Shown here in pieces: positions 13,901 to 26,916 of a stretch of DNA of 64,000 bases. Position numbers and translations under genes: made by a program. The stretch lies in assembly GCA_013433145.1 (NCBI GenBank), contig CM024178.1, positions 6,557,260-6,621,259 on the forward strand, in the 5' to 3' direction. This DNA is from Ascaris suum. Taxonomy: Eukaryota; Nematoda; Chromadorea; Rhabditida; Ascarididae. The notes under the pieces are model-generated. The model worked only from the letters and a program-made list of their open reading frames with translations, had not been told where the DNA came from and did not search any database. Within the stretch, counting starts at the first letter, position 1, and each line of letters opens with the position of its first letter.

Positions 13901-16900
13901 AAGACGGACAAATACTTTCAATGAAACCCCTACAACTGGCGATAAGTATGAAATGAATTACAATAAAAATGAGAATGAGTAAATTCTGTAAAAATTCTCG
14001 TCGAGTGAAATATCACACTGAAATGTCCGCATCACACTGCACCGAAGAGTGCACGTTTGATTCCTCGCAGTGTCACATCACCGTCAGCCCTTCCACACCG
14101 AGGTACACTCCCGGGTTAGTTTCACTCATCGATCCGATATGCTCTTATGAAAAGCCAATGAAGAATACCTTCACAACCACCACTTATTTCTTCAGCTTCT
14201 GAATTTTTGACTGTCCAAACTCATCCCTTGTTCCCCAAGTATGTTTTCGGGTACGCGTCTGAAAACTCCACTTCAAACACATACCAATACTTCAGCTGAT
14301 AACGCATTAGGGAAACATTATTCTGTCTTTTATTTTGCTTTCGTTGTTTGCTTAAACTTAGCAACTGTAAATTTCTAATTGCTGAGAGACAACATATTTC
14401 CCTCTCACAAAATTCTTAAAGAGAGAGGAGAGGGAGGTTGGGGGGTAGCTTTCGGTTCAACCATGAGTTATTTCAGAAACTTCGATGCCATCAGATGGTA
14501 ACTACTTTGAAAAGCAACAGTAAGTCAAGACACATCGACCCCTCTTAAAGTATGGCGCAAAGTTTGTTCATTTTAAAATCTAACTCGTTCCGACAACGAC
14601 AAATGGGTTTTAATGCGAAGTGACGTCTAAAAATTGAACTCGATGAGGGGATTAAAACAAAGATTAGGTCTGCGCAAAACTCGGCAAACAAAAAAAACTC
14701 ACTTATATTGCGCTTCGGCTTGCATGAACACAAATTCCCATTTGCGACTAAACATTTTCTGCAGTTTTGCTAAATTTTCGGCCTCGAAGTCTTCCAACTC
14801 CAAATGTGCCTTATTTTGCATTGTTCGTTTACATAAATATACCGCTGCAATAGTTCCCGATTATAAGTAATTTTTAATTGCCTCTGTTCATATCAACATA
14901 AATCTTCACTCATGACCAGCACTTTCTAAACAGTTTGATCCGATCTCAAAAATCTTTCAGCTTTAAATGCACTTGTTCTCCTCAAGTTCATTTAAAAACA
15001 TACAACTTTGCAAGGGTTTACGAAAATTTTTCCTTCTTTCACTATCACAGCTGTTATAGAAAACGAAAACTCATTTGCATATCAACGATTTCTTTATTAC
15101 TATTCAATAAAAACATCACCACTTAGTCGAAGAAAAAATGATAGTTATGCATTTTCCTCGAAAATTTATCATTTATTAAATAAATTTATATAACGAAATA
15201 ATCAAGCAATTAAGAGCCCCATAATCCCATTAAAGATGTCAACGTTATTTTGGAATTATGCTCTGTATTTAGCAGTTAAAAGTAATGGATGTAAGGTAAT
15301 TAAAACTCACGAAAACTAAAAATTATTAAGCTCAAATAACGCCTAAAAAGTGACACGACGAAAACCAACCGGATCACATTATAAGATCACAACAAAGTAA
15401 AAATCAAAGGACGAAATTTGACGACCTCAACTACTCACTTATACGAGACATATAGCACTAGTGATCGCCTGGCAGCTGAAATGATGGAATTCCAGTTTAA
15501 GTTCGCATAAACTCCAAACGAACGTCGCATGGCCTCAAACATCTCTCTTATCCCCTTCACATAAATAATTCTGCACATACTGCGAAGCTAATAAACCTGA
15601 GGCTGATAAATCAAGTAGTTCTGTAAATCTAAAGATTTCAATTTACAAGAACGTTACACTCACCGTAGTCGGTGTTCTCAGGTTCCCAACAGTTTGAAGG
15701 CCAAAAATAAGGAGTTTGGAAGCGATAGAAAGTACCATCGTTCTTCACCGTTAACACATGGTCGTCTATTTGAAATAAATAGCCATGAGACGCTATTAGA
15801 TGAGCTAGATGTAGAGCGTCCGCTATAATAATAAATATATACAATAAAGCGTCAACTGAGTCGTTCATAAGAACAAAGAAACAAACAACGTCCGAGTGGC
15901 CGGCATGGTGTTCACTCCTGCACCCCCCTAACCTCACCCAAACTATACAAAAAAGCAAAATACACAAAGTAACATCCTCATATTTCCACGAACCCGATCG
16001 CTCACACAAAACCTTCGACCAGAGATCCGTTTTTATCCAACTTGATTGGTGTTAAACGGGAATCCGGTCAGCATAAGATGCATTTAATCTTTTGCCTTTT
16101 CAAATAAATGCTTAAAAATGCTCCTGAAATTGACGGATGAATAAAAAAGATGATAATGGGATCAACCTGTGGTTTACAGCATTTAATCCAAGCTTTACCT
16201 TTATCTTTAGTGGTTCTCCAGCACTGCCGTCACACTACCGAACAGACAGATGAACATATATATACACAGAGGTGAAGTCATCGTGCGACGCTCTGTATGT
16301 GAAATGCGAAAGCATACAAAAAGATAATTTTGAAACAGTGAAGAGGATCCTTATGAATAAGAATGCAACCACTGAAGGGATCACTCTTGCCAACAACGCA
16401 GAAAACCTTTCATTTAACTTCACTTGATTATGAATGTGAAGGGTAACGGTGAATGAATGGTCGCCACCTTCTCAACACAAAGGCAAAGATCTCCTCTATA
16501 AACAAGCAATGCAACAAAATTAGAGATTTCCAAACGACATACCTAAATCTGTCATTTGCATGTTTTTCATAATCCATGCGATCAAATCTTGACCCGTAAA
16601 AACAGACGGAACCTGTAAACAGTAACACTAACCACAACAAGACATCCTTCTTAGCTATTCATTTGTGACTCTTGGCAAATAATGCACATAAGATGAGACT
16701 CTCTAAGCACATTCCATATGCCTATCTGCATTGCCATAATAACATAACAAAAGTGCTAACAGGATAATGGCTGCTAATCACTATCACAAATATAACGAAG
16801 AATTCTGAAATCACTAACAACAATGTCACAAAGCGCCACCAAATGCGGATAAGAATTGCGATACGACCGTACTTAACGACTGCGTCGTCTAACCGGAAAA

Positions 16901-17784
16901 CGCATTGCGCAACCAATCAAAATATAATAAACGATGTGTTGTTTCAAGTTATGCAGTGCAAACAGTGGTAACATCCCAAGGGGACAGCAGTGTTTTGATG
17001 ATGCGCAATGACAACATCTTAGCTAGAAACCCCATAATATGAATAAAGTTTTATATTGCTTTTTTCTACTGTTTTCGGAGAAGTTTGCACACTATCAATG
17101 TCGAAATTGATAGGACAACCGCATAACGTTTCGCCAACTTTCTAAAGTTTCAATTTGGAGTTCTACAGCTTGTTGAGTTGTTCGCAAATATTTCGTCCAC
17201 TGTTTGCTTATTACTATATCTACTACGAGAGGATGAGGAATGCTGGTAGGAGGAGAGATGCATTTTGGTTGCCCGTTGGTGTTATAGGTGGAGCCTGACA
17301 TTCTTTGCCACGATATGTTTTAATCAGTGAAATGTTTTAACAACTTATCCACACCCATCGGATGGTATAGGATGAAGGTTAAAGTTGTTCAAAAAATATG
17401 AATAAGCAAGCAGCAACTATTCTTTATTTTTATCAATTCCATCCGCATCAACTTCTTCGTTCAAGAGAGTAGAGAGGTTTCAGCAGCCCGTTGATAAATG
17501 CACTCCCTAAAATGAAAGCTAAAGATTAGCATCCAAAACAAATGACACCAGAAATGGAGCCTAAAATTAAGAAAGAAGAGCGAGGAAGTTTTCTCCTACA
17601 CGATTTCAACATGAAATATTCACCATACCTTTGACAGGAAACTCTTGACGGTTTTAATAGGGACACCATTTTCAGGATCGAGCATAGTCTGCACGAGATT
17701 CTCCATCTTCTGATAGATCATATGATTGGGATGAACCATCCTTTCCTCGTTACTCGCATTCGCACGTAACCGAGGTATCGCCAT
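7790..17784 (-). CDS. egl-10: EGL-10 / R7-family regulator of G-protein signalling, 11 coding exons
   Basis: R7-type RGS proteins speed GTP hydrolysis by Go-class alpha subunits at the membrane; worm EGL-10 opposes GOA-1 signalling in egg laying and locomotion and binds a Gbeta5-like partner through its GGL domain (established family knowledge). The model joins 11 exons whose phases all agree and gives 536 residues; worm EGL-10 is about 555. Order: DEP (about 20-105, with [16 protein letters not shown]), DHEX (about 106-215, with the R7 signature [20 protein letters not shown]), Ser/Ala linker (about 221-300), GGL (about 305-365, with [13 protein letters not shown] just after it) and RGS (about 391-515, with [13 protein letters not shown] and [13 protein letters not shown]). 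The start ATG is preceded in frame by a TAG 12 bases upstream. All expected RGS core motifs are present, so it should be active. Only the extreme C-terminus is uncertain (see exon 11). Confidence 0.94.
8490..8663 (-). CDS. egl-10: egl-10 coding exon 10 (RGS domain, middle)
   Basis: Starts [20 protein letters not shown] and runs through [20 protein letters not shown] to RWSYDEAA. Covers the central RGS helices. Acceptor cttgag, which lacks the usual TTTCAG; donor GCT|gtatgc. Phase 0 at both ends fits neighbouring exons exactly. Confidence 0.93.
10175..10316 (-). CDS. egl-10: egl-10 coding exon 9 (RGS domain, first half)
   Basis: Begins [20 protein letters not shown] and ends [12 protein letters not shown]. 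It supplies the first RGS helices and the S-x-E-N motif, whose Asn contacts the Galpha switch regions. Acceptor tttttcag, donor CAG|gtgagt, phase 0. Confidence 0.94.
10915..11049 (-). CDS. egl-10: egl-10 coding exon 8 (end of GGL, linker to RGS)
   Basis: Encodes [20 protein letters not shown], then [17 protein letters not shown]. The N-P-W-x-S-D motif is conserved between the GGL and RGS domains across the R7 family. Acceptor tttttag, donor gtgagt; phase 2 at both ends. Confidence 0.92.
12364..12425 (-). CDS. egl-10: egl-10 coding exon 7 (GGL helix)
   Basis: A 62-base exon encoding [20 protein letters not shown], the amphipathic GGL helix that substitutes for a Ggamma subunit and binds Gbeta5. 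Acceptor tttcag, donor gtaagt. Found by homology and phase, because it is too short to stand out as an ORF. Confidence 0.9.
12751..13040 (-). CDS. egl-10: egl-10 coding exon 6 (low-complexity linker and start of GGL)
   Basis: Starts [20 protein letters not shown], continues Ser/Ala/Pro/Gly-rich for about 70 residues with no recognisable fold, then enters conserved [13 protein letters not shown], the first turn of the GGL helix. Donor GAG|gtagcg, phase 0. The linker should be the fastest-evolving part and probably tunes spacing between the DEP/DHEX and GGL/RGS modules. Confidence 0.9.
13721..13854 (-). CDS. egl-10: egl-10 coding exon 5 (R7 signature)
   Basis: Encodes [20 protein letters not shown] followed by [18 protein letters not shown], almost identical to vertebrate RGS6/RGS7 as I recall them. 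This is the strongest single piece of evidence for the family. Acceptor cttgcag; donor G|gtttgt, leaving phase 1. Confidence 0.94.
14703..14844 (-). CDS. egl-10: egl-10 coding exon 4 (DHEX helices)
   Basis: Begins with the rest of an Ala codon and [19 protein letters not shown], and ends [12 protein letters not shown] across the junction. Acceptor ttgcag, donor gtgagt; enters in phase 1, leaves in phase 2. This is the all-helical DHEX (R7H) domain that packs on the DEP domain. Confidence 0.93.
15664..15822 (-). CDS. egl-10: egl-10 coding exon 3 (end of DEP, start of DHEX)
   Basis: Residues about 76-128. Contains [19 protein letters not shown], then [19 protein letters not shown], the conserved DEP-to-DHEX transition of R7 proteins. 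Acceptor tattatag, donor gtgagt; phase 1 at both ends. The ORF reads on past the donor, but homology stops exactly there. Confidence 0.93.
16543..16612 (-). CDS. egl-10: egl-10 coding exon 2 (DEP core)
   Basis: Seventy bases between a ttacag acceptor and a gtatgt donor. Encodes [20 protein letters not shown] and the start of the next helix; this is the DEP core that gives R7 proteins their membrane-anchor binding. Enters in phase 0 and leaves in phase 1. Confidence 0.93.
17629..17784 (-). CDS. egl-10: egl-10 coding exon 1 (start of DEP domain)
   Basis: Encodes residues 1-52, beginning [16 protein letters not shown] and ending in [12 protein letters not shown], the first DEP helices. The donor is AAG|gtatgg, phase 0. 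A good 3' splice site (ttttgcag) lies 49 bases upstream of the ATG, at 17834-17835, so the mature 5' UTR is either cis-spliced there or trans-spliced to a spliced leader. Confidence 0.93.
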
Positions 17785-17833
17785 TGTAATGTGCTACTTC
17801 ATCGACTCTTTCTTTGCATATCCCTTACGCGAC

Positions 17834-17842
17834 CTGCAAAAC
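17834..17842 (-). promoter_or_regulatory. 3' splice or spliced-leader acceptor ahead of egl-10
   Basis: On the minus strand ttgttttgcag precedes GTCGCG and the start codon follows 49 bases later. In nematodes such a site just before the first coding exon commonly takes SL1. The sequence alone cannot tell SL trans-splicing from an upstream non-coding exon. Confidence 0.5.
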
Positions 17843-20800
17843 AAGGCCATCACCACATACACACACATCAACGCACGACTTAAAACAATCGCATTTGATA
17901 CTCTACTGCACCCCTAAAATCACAATTAATGTGATGATAATGCGTATATAAGAAGAAGGAAATACATGTATTAAGCGTACATAAGAACGGGTTTGTTTTT
18001 ACTAGCCGCATAATTTAAACGAAGTGGAGCCCGCAGAGAAGCGGGAGGGAGGGTGGGAGATAAGGGGGGCCGGGTGGAGCGACGAGAGCACACTGCAATG
18101 CTATCCACTTTTGCACTCACTTGGATCATGAATAATGGGGTAAGCGTTATATCTGCACGCAATCGTACGCTCATCACAATGTCTACAAGAATAAAGTAAA
18201 TGGATTTTCGTACACTGGAAATTCCTCAAATGATTTTGGCCTTCGTTTGCTTGAATCCATTAAATATTTCTTAAAAGCAAGAAGAAGGGGCAAATAGAAC
18301 TTGTTGGTCGAATAAAAAGGACGTCCCAATCATAAACTTCTACCCATCGCCAATTATACCTTCTTTTCCATAGCAATGTTTATCCACCTAAGCAGACTTC
18401 TTAAACGATACTTTCCTACCTATCACTGGTTCGATAAACAGTTCTTGGCTATCAAGCTAGTTTCTTTCATCTACACATGAGGATGTCGACGAGACATACA
18501 AATGTTATTCGATCAAGCGTTAGCTTACATAACTAGAATAACGGACTCGAAGGAAAGTCAACCAGCACGCGTTCTCTTTTAGAGCGACTCACATCACGAG
18601 TCGATTCCTGCTGAACAGAGACTTATATCCGCATTGCTAACCCGTACTTCACACCACGCCGACTAGCGTACAAATTGTGCTAACATACTAGTGAATTGCG
18701 CGCCAATTACAGAAACCTCTTTGCACCATTGCGGTCTCAATCCGCTTTTAAGACAAAGGTGCACCTCTACTTCATTAAGAAGGGTGGAGAGGGTATAGTG
18801 GGGATGGGGTGGGGGAGAGGCACAGGATTCAAGAAAGTATTGTTTACTGCTATAAATTCATGTCATTTTTCATGCCCTCATAATCTCTAAAAATAAAACT
18901 GCAGCAGCCACCACCATCACAAGTATCCTCCCTTCTTCTAAATGGCTGCAGCACCTTTGCCTGCCAAAATCGACCGCCCTAATTCCTCAGCCAAAAAAGA
19001 CCTAAAATAGTCTTTAAATAACTGCAATACTTACTAGACATCTATAAACATCTCATCCTTGCATGAAATCTATTACCAATTATACCCCCCCCCCTCAAAA
19101 AAAAAACATTCAAACGCCATAAACTACACCACGTTCCATCACTCATTAGCTAATATTTTTACAGTACATAAGAAGAGCTTTAAACGATAGCCATAACGTG
19201 AATTGCAAATCACCTCTGAAAACAAATGAACTAACTTAACACGCTATGCCTAAACACCTACAGATGCGCTCATTGCCAGTCTGAAAAGAACGATGCACAC
19301 TCACCCCTTACTCTCAACGTCTCACATGACAACGATCGAGTATTTTTTGTAAAGCAAGCACCACAAAGCAACATCCTTTCCAGGTACTATTTAAGAAACA
19401 GTACTGACTCCACAAAATGAGCATGAGATTGGCACTTGTTCACGATCAAATACCTCTCACTGATTATTCCTATCATGTAACATCTGACATCATTTTCAGC
19501 TATGCGAGAAATTAGTGTTAGTACCTGACAACTCATCTTTCAAAAAAAACTTGAGGAAATAAAGTTTGGGGGTCGCGCAATTTTCACCACTAAAAAACAT
19601 CGTTACATCATCGAAAGTACACGTATAGTACCTATTACAGGCAATAAGTACTAAGTAAAAGTCTACTAAAGAGCATAAGAGAATAATAATCTCATATCGT
19701 TCACAGTGCACTCTATAAGTTTGTTCTCTAAGTAGCGCTTCTTAGAAAGAGCAATGGAGAGAACCGAAAAATATTAACGTCTTTTTCGGGCAGTAATCGG
19801 GAGATGGATCTTGGTTGGAAGCACCAAGAAGAGATACCATGTTTCACCATCACCCTGTTCTTTTTTCGAGTCGAGAATGAAGTAATCGAGGATTCGGGTA
19901 CCTCAAGGTAACCGCAAAGAGGCGATATAATACGCACATGATATAATTTATGCAGATCACAAAAACTTTTCAAATTTCGATCATTCTACGAGAAAATTTC
20001 AATCACTGCACAGCTTTAGATAGGCTAACTGCCAGTAGGGCTTCTCTCGGTGTTCATAACTGCTTCGAAACGATGTTAATGACAAAAAACAACCACATAT
20101 CTGCCTAAACAAGACATCGGGGTTCACTCGATTCTGAATGAGACATTGGGATTTAAATTCAGTACTTTCTTTGAAATCATTCACCGAAGATTCACTGCAT
20201 CAATCAACATAATCTATGAAGGATACAACAGAAAATACTACACAGTTATATTCCTCGATAACAAAGGTGATCTAGAACATAGCCTGAAGCTCAAACAGGT
20301 GAATGCATACTACCTGCAGCAAGATATATAGGAAATTGAAAACAAATAGCATGAAATATGACTTCGCAAATTTGAACAATATTCAACGAGCAAAAAATAA
20401 AACGCGTGAATTAATTACTTAAGTAAATTGTCAGAAAAAAATGAAAAGTAGAGGTACTGTTGGCATTCCAATGGAGTTCTATTTTTTTCATAGAACAGCT
20501 AAGCAGAAGAGGGACAAAGATCAAGCATTGGTTAGCGACAGCAACATTTCTGAGGACTGGCCAAATAGCTGGCTGAAATAATTCCAGGACAGTGACAGGG
20601 TTAACCAACTGTCAAATATTATGATGAAATCATACATTGCGCTGATGCATTAACGCCATCAAAAGCCGACAAATATAACGCAAGCTTCAGCTATGGGTCA
20701 AGTACGGTACTTTTATAGAAATAAATACAGTAATGTATCGGCTAAATTTTGTTCAAAAATATTCAGAAATTATTTCGAAAATAAAAGTGAAGTGGCAATA

Positions 20801-23800
20801 AGAGAAGCTTATATAAGCAAATGCACAACAGTTTAGGCACGGTTGCTTGAGGAGTGCGATGTGGTCTTCGAATGGCATCGACGCAACGGTCGCACATATG
20901 CGGCGCGCAACGCCATCAAACGAAAATCGTTAAGATGCTTTTTTTGGGGAGCGCCTCCACCCACCTCAATAATACGCATCGACAAACATCCTCCAATCCC
21001 ACACAGTTACATCCTTTCACTACTCAACTCTTCGAGAAGCATTTAACTATAAAATGTGATTTAAATTACTCGAAAGTAAGTACCTATGTTTCGCTAGCCA
21101 ACTCCTACTACATTCCACCAAGCTGCACTCTTCGCCCCATCCTATCCAGCCATTCCGGCCAGCACCCTCGTCGCGACAAGTGCAAAGTAGGTCGCGATCA
21201 TCCTCCTAAGCAAAACAATAGTGAATCGACTCGTTATCATCTTACCGCAAAGAGACGAGCCTGGGCTCTAATTTTCATCAACCTCACGAGTTCTCGTCCT
21301 AAGTGGAAGTGGAGACAATATGAAGAGACACTGAAGTATAAAATTTATATTTATTTACTGCTACCCATCTAATTTCCTAGACTTACCTTCAGGCTATTTC
21401 ATTTCAAATTTACTAGGCATGATTACTTATAACATTACTCACTAACCAACTATTACTACATTACTTCTAATGACGTCATCATCTCTAAAAACAAGAATTT
21501 CCTCACTAAACTTTAACATTAAACTTAAAATATGTTTGTTTCATTGCACTCTCTCGATAAGTATAAAACTTTTATGATAAAGTTTCCATGAAATTAGCAG
21601 ATAAAGAAGGATCTGATGGACTTTTTAGCACTTTCGCAAAACTGAACATTTTTTATGCGCCATGAAAGCTCAGCGTTGTAAATCCCACAATATGCTAAAG
21701 TGACTAAAACTAGTTCAAAAGTTAAATTAAATTGGCCGAAATTCGTGGATTCATTGTGAGGTGTATAGATACGTAACGGATAACTCACTGGGATCAAAAA
21801 AAAAACAACGTAACCGAATACCATACTCCAAAAAATTTGCATACATTCGTATAAAAAGAATAAACGATTTTGGTCAAATGTAAATGCGACACAGCACAGC
21901 AAAAAAAAAGGGAAAAGAAACAGGTACTGCGTTAGCAAATTAAGTCGTTGATGAAAGAAGTTCATTCCCACATGCATTGCCCAAAAACGGTTTAGATCGT
22001 AGATGAAGATACATGGATCATTTCATGTTAACGTAGTCACTCTCGTAAATAAATGATACTGAAATAAATAAAGAGATCGTATTTTTTTACACTCGAAGAA
22101 TATATGAAAGGAAAACTTCAAGCAAAGGAGAACGCATTTCCGACAATTTCTTCCAGTTATCTCTTACAGATTTATGGTGTAACAGCATTGTAATTTCATC
22201 GAACCTTTTCTCCACTGAAAACTTTTTCTACGTCTTAAGTGGCACTGGTAACAAAACAACAACCATTTCCCCGTTGAACACTCCCTCATTACAGGACTGA
22301 ATGACTCCTTAGCCCTATCTACCTCCGTCCATCAGGAAGAGCGAGAGGAGGGCAAGGGGAACGGCTGCTAAAGAAGTCATTTCCTGAGATGCAAGCTCAA
22401 CTTTCACTTCCAGTATGCTCAGAACATGATTGCGGCTTTCCACACAATTTTTACGACTTCCAAATGATCGCTGACGTCGATTGCTCGAGTCTGAAGAAGA
22501 AAAGTTGGGATCTTCGAATGAAAGTAAAGGAAAAGCGATTTTATTACCTTTTCGTTCCCATTGCAGCGAACCGTCCCTAAATTGGCGGACTAAGTTTTAA
22601 CCTCAGTGACGACAAAAGCCGGCAGAAGGAGGTCTTGGAACAATCCTTGACCAAAATTATGTTCGTGTCTTGAACTCTTTCAAGTCCTTTCTTTAGATTT
22701 CAACCTAGTTAAGTGGGAAAAAGGTGACAGACAGTGAAAGAACAGCAAAAAAACCGATGAATCAAGCGGAAATAGAAACTGGACTGTGGCTTAATTTTTA
22801 AAAGGAAACGCGCATGTGCTTGGATTTATGGTTGATGAACTCACTTTTGCTAGGAACAGCGACATGAGTTCATCGCTTTTTTTAAAAAATTTTCTATTTG
22901 CCTCACCTACCTCCTCCCACCAAATGTTCGTTTCTTTTTGCACCATATTCCGTATCGATCGAGGATTTGGCTAGGAACTGGCAGAACATTTCATGCATTT
23001 TTCGAAGAAAATATTTAAAACGCTGAAAATCGACAAATTTTCTTCCCTACTCCAACTTGATGAAGGTCGAGATACGCGAAATCACTCTCTTCTATCCGTT
23101 TCGACGAAGCATCTTAACGACAACATTCATTTTCCCGTTATTGGCCGACTAGAAAGTTCGAACATCAAGTTTATTTACCAGAATGTTTTTCTATGACAAC
23201 ATAAGTGGACGGGCGACACTTTGCCCACTTTTTTATACAACGCATTCTAAGGCAAAACTGCATCAGTATCTCCAATTTTAAACTAACAGCAGTTATATGC
23301 TCATCATTCATCGTATTGCAATGGATATTGCGCGGCTGGACACAAATGGATTTCGACGAAACTCCTTGGCCTAGTCTCCCCAAGCCGTTTCGCCTCCTTG
23401 GGACGAGACCGTGGTGCATTGCATGGTCGACCCCCCTCTTAAGCGAACGGGCGAAAGTTAGTCAACCCGTCAGCATCCGATGGACAGAAGACCAGCTTAA
23501 GCTCTAGCCTTCAGACAAAATTATGACCTCTTTTCCCAAAATGGAAGTGAAAGTAATATTGAGAGATATTTAGCCGTAATGAATGCTTGTTGGTCAAATA
23601 AACTAAATTCAAAAAAAGCAAATGAAAATACGCTAACCAGGATTGTCTCAATCCAAGAATAAACGATTCCAGTATGGAGCTGTAATATGGTCATTATTAT
23701 GAGCTATTGCACCTCTCTGAGAAAGGTTTGCAATAAATTATGAAACCATCTCTGAGCAGTTAAAGAAGTTTGCTGCTATGAAACGCTTCTTTTCGCCTAA

Positions 23801-26483
23801 GAGTTTTCAACTTGATGGCTGAGAAGTTTCCATCAAATTCTCTCGGCTCACCGTCACGTCTAAAGAAATATACTTATAAAAAGTTTCAAGAGACGCTCAT
23901 TTTGCTCCAAGTATGCTCTATAATAAGGTTAAGGTCAAATCCAAACTATGCAAGCAGAATGGAGCGTTCAAAAAGGAAAACAGAGTTATGATGGTCAATG
24001 GTCCGATCATAGACGACATCTTAGCTAACAGTTCTTTCTCGGGTTTTTATTGAGAAATATGGTTTATTTCCGGCGTTGGTGCTATAATGTCACACCTATT
24101 TGTCTTCTGTACCATTTGGTAATGTTAGCGTCTCAAAGATCATTCATCAGTTGAACAATAAAAAGTCGTCAATATCTTCTACAGCCAAAATTAGAGAATA
24201 TTTATAGGAACTGCAGCTGCTGCTCATCACTGTTACACTGAACGGCAATCTATATAGCACCGCTATATAAAGAACTTGTAAATGCCGTAAAAAACTCCGC
24301 CTTACAAGCTTCACCTCATTACAAAGTATGCTTGCACCATAATGGAACAATTCCTCTCTCATGTTCTCCTAAATCTAATGCAATAGACATTCCTTCTCAA
24401 ACATTCTGCTGCATCACAGCTCCTACCTTCGACTGTTGTGTTTGAAAAGCAATGAACAAATGGAGCAACACATACTTGCAATGTGACAGCAATTGACCGC
24501 TTGCCATAAGAACGTTCCATTTAGACTTGTAAGTTAAAGTACCGCAGTGCCTCCATTAAAATAGATTTGGGCTTTTCTCACAGACTCCCCTATTAAAGAA
24601 CGCAAAGTTCGCTGTCAGGTAAGCTTGCTAACACAAGCAGTATTCCGCAACAGCACATCCCAGGACCATTCCTCGCCTACGTTAATTGCTTTCTCGGTGC
24701 TTGCAAGCTGCTCGAGGATGACCTAAAAATCTACCATTCTTCTGGTGATAACTGAGTAGACCAGGTCACAGACTGAAGGAATGACAAGTTGAGATATTCA
24801 CATGAAAAGTGCACCACCATTCATTCAGACCCATCATGAACATTTTAATCAAAGCTTCGTGACGAATCGCAGTTGGCAGCTTCTGGCGGAGTTCATGAAT
24901 CGGTATGCAAAATTTGCCCTTACCTTCACTAGGACATGCACCGCTCCGAAATTTCTGCTATGTGTGCGAATAAAACTAATTAAAACATTATCGTTAGTCT
25001 CATATCGCGTAGATTCATGTCAACCAATAAGCGTCGATTTCAATGTAGAACCTGTAGTAGTATATTATGCATCAATATGGCTATCACATCTTCATTTTAC
25101 CACTGCCATAAATGTTGAAAAAGCTTCTTCTCATTGACATTTTGCAAGAATTATCTAGAAGTATAGCATCGTAACAATAAAATCCGCTCGTTGGTATTAA
25201 ACCTTAAGCGTCCAGATTATAATGTGAAAGTAGATTTCATTCATTGTTCTAAAACCATCAAGGGACTCTTTGATGTCTCATTTGATAGTACATTTCAATA
25301 GGCTTATATATGAGAAGCAACGTACCCATAACATAATTTCCAACATGAAAATTTAAACAAAAAACTCGTTGTGAATAGCTTTGGATTTTAAGTTGGGTGT
25401 GTTTTGAAGAGATTCTTTGAGATAATTATTAAAAGCAACAATATATCTACTTGCGAGATTCATCCGAATAATTTCGACGAAAACAGTTTCCGTCAACAAT
25501 TATGAATTTCGTCCCCGAATTTCCAATTGCTTTATTCTTTTTTGCAATTTTTATTCACGAGCAATATTGCAAAAATTTAACTCCCATAAACAAAACTCAA
25601 TGCAAACGTGCGAAGACAGAGCTTCTCTCAGCTGGGTTATTGGTGTGATACACGCAAATATTTCATCCATACTTATTTCACTCGATTATTGGTCAGCCGA
25701 AGATTTTGCATATTTCAATATTGCGCTTTTTTATACATCCATAAGATCAACTGTCACGTTGCCTTACTTTATTTGCATAAACCTCTTGCATCTCTTTACA
25801 TCACTACTCGAAAAAACTACTGTTTGTTCCGATGTGAACAAATGATGTAGTACTATTATAACTAATGCCATTACCGTTATTGCTCACTGACCGATGGCTA
25901 CTGCTAACTGACCGGCAGCTGAGGACACTGTTCACAGTCATAAACAAGGGAGGAAATAGTGATTGCTGCAGTATATGAGGAAGAGAGGGCTTATATTCTT
26001 AAAAAAAACCTGTGGTGTAGCGATATTTCGGCATTACCTGGACATGAAATAATGGAACATCCAAATAATTAGCACCTTTTTGGCAACCTCTTGACGACGT
26101 TATTTTACATCAACAGAACAATGAACATTGAGAAGAAACTTTCACATGTATACCTGTGTTCATATTGAAATGATTCGTAATTTATGAAGAAAACATATTA
26201 CAAAAACGCATCGAATCTTTGGAAGTTTTTAAATATTGGCGCAAATGACTTGGTGCTGATTAAGAAGCATGATTCTGAAGAATCTAAGAGTGCCTTCATC
26301 TAGGACAAAGTCTTCTTCATGCACATACTCAAAAACGATAAATATAAAACCACAAAAATTGATGCAAAAAAATGAAAAACAAGAGAGATAAAAGCAGAAA
26401 TAAAGCATATATGTGCACAGCGGCTACAGTCATGCATGCGAAATGGAGCCCCACCGATCGATTATTTCAAGGGTGCAGGTATA
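17843..26483. other. Intergenic region upstream of egl-10
   Basis: No coding region recognised. The plus strand stays A-rich, so 5' non-coding exons of egl-10 may lie here. A GC-rich C/T-dense stretch at about 18000-18120 and a G-rich stretch at 18783-18833 are the most promoter-like parts by composition. A 172-codon plus frame at 20854-21372 and a hydrophobic 127-codon minus frame at 21594-21977 match nothing I know. Confidence 0.45.
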
Positions 26484-26916
26484 CTTAGCCACAAGCGCAG
26501 GCGCATGAGAGAGACGGAGAGAGACCGCACGCGTCTTCAGCGAGCGAACGCGAAACTGGTCACTCGGTGATAAAAACGTCGCAATAAATGTGGAAATATG
26601 CAGTGAGGAAGCGAAATTCAAAAAACGGGTTTCAGCACATTTTAATCAGCATTGAAAACTCTTTCAGGATCATTAATAATCTGAGACAAAAACAGGAACT
26701 CTTCTATAAGATCAATTTCTTATATGACGCGCAATTGAAGCAAATTGCAGGGTCACCGATATATCCGTGCCCTGAAGTGTATATAGGAACAAGATTTGGG
26801 AACAGTGGCTAGGCACATTTCAGAAAGCATTGAAAACTCTATCAGAATCATTAATAATCTGAGACAAAAACAAGAGCTTTTCTATAAGATCAATTTCTTA
26901 TATGACGCGCAATTGA
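26484..26916 (+). repeat. Left arm of foldback element
   Basis: Starts cttagccacaag and ends gacgcgcaattga. The outer 30 bases have diverged from the right arm; the rest is nearly identical. The clearest difference is a five-base insertion near 26810. Confidence 0.9.
26650..26916 (+). repeat. 89-bp direct repeats inside the left arm
   Basis: Two copies, 26650-26738 and 26828-26916, both running from cattgaaaact to gcgcaattga with a few substitutions and a 178-base period. The right arm carries the same pair inverted, so the internal duplication came before formation of the inverted repeat. Confidence 0.88.

Noticed and set aside
20854..21372. 172-codon plus-strand ORF, the second longest in the window
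   Set aside because: Ser/Thr/His-rich, no motif, no clear splice or promoter context, and overlapped by another frame. Kept only as a note in the intergenic entry.
21594..21977. 127-codon minus-strand ORF with hydrophobic stretches
   Set aside because: Phe/Leu-rich runs are expected from T-rich DNA; no recognised membrane-protein family.
26588..26812. 74-codon ORF also found inverted at 28829-29098
   Set aside because: Duplicated because it lies in the foldback arms; the peptide resembles nothing known and the 89-bp subrepeat explains part of it.
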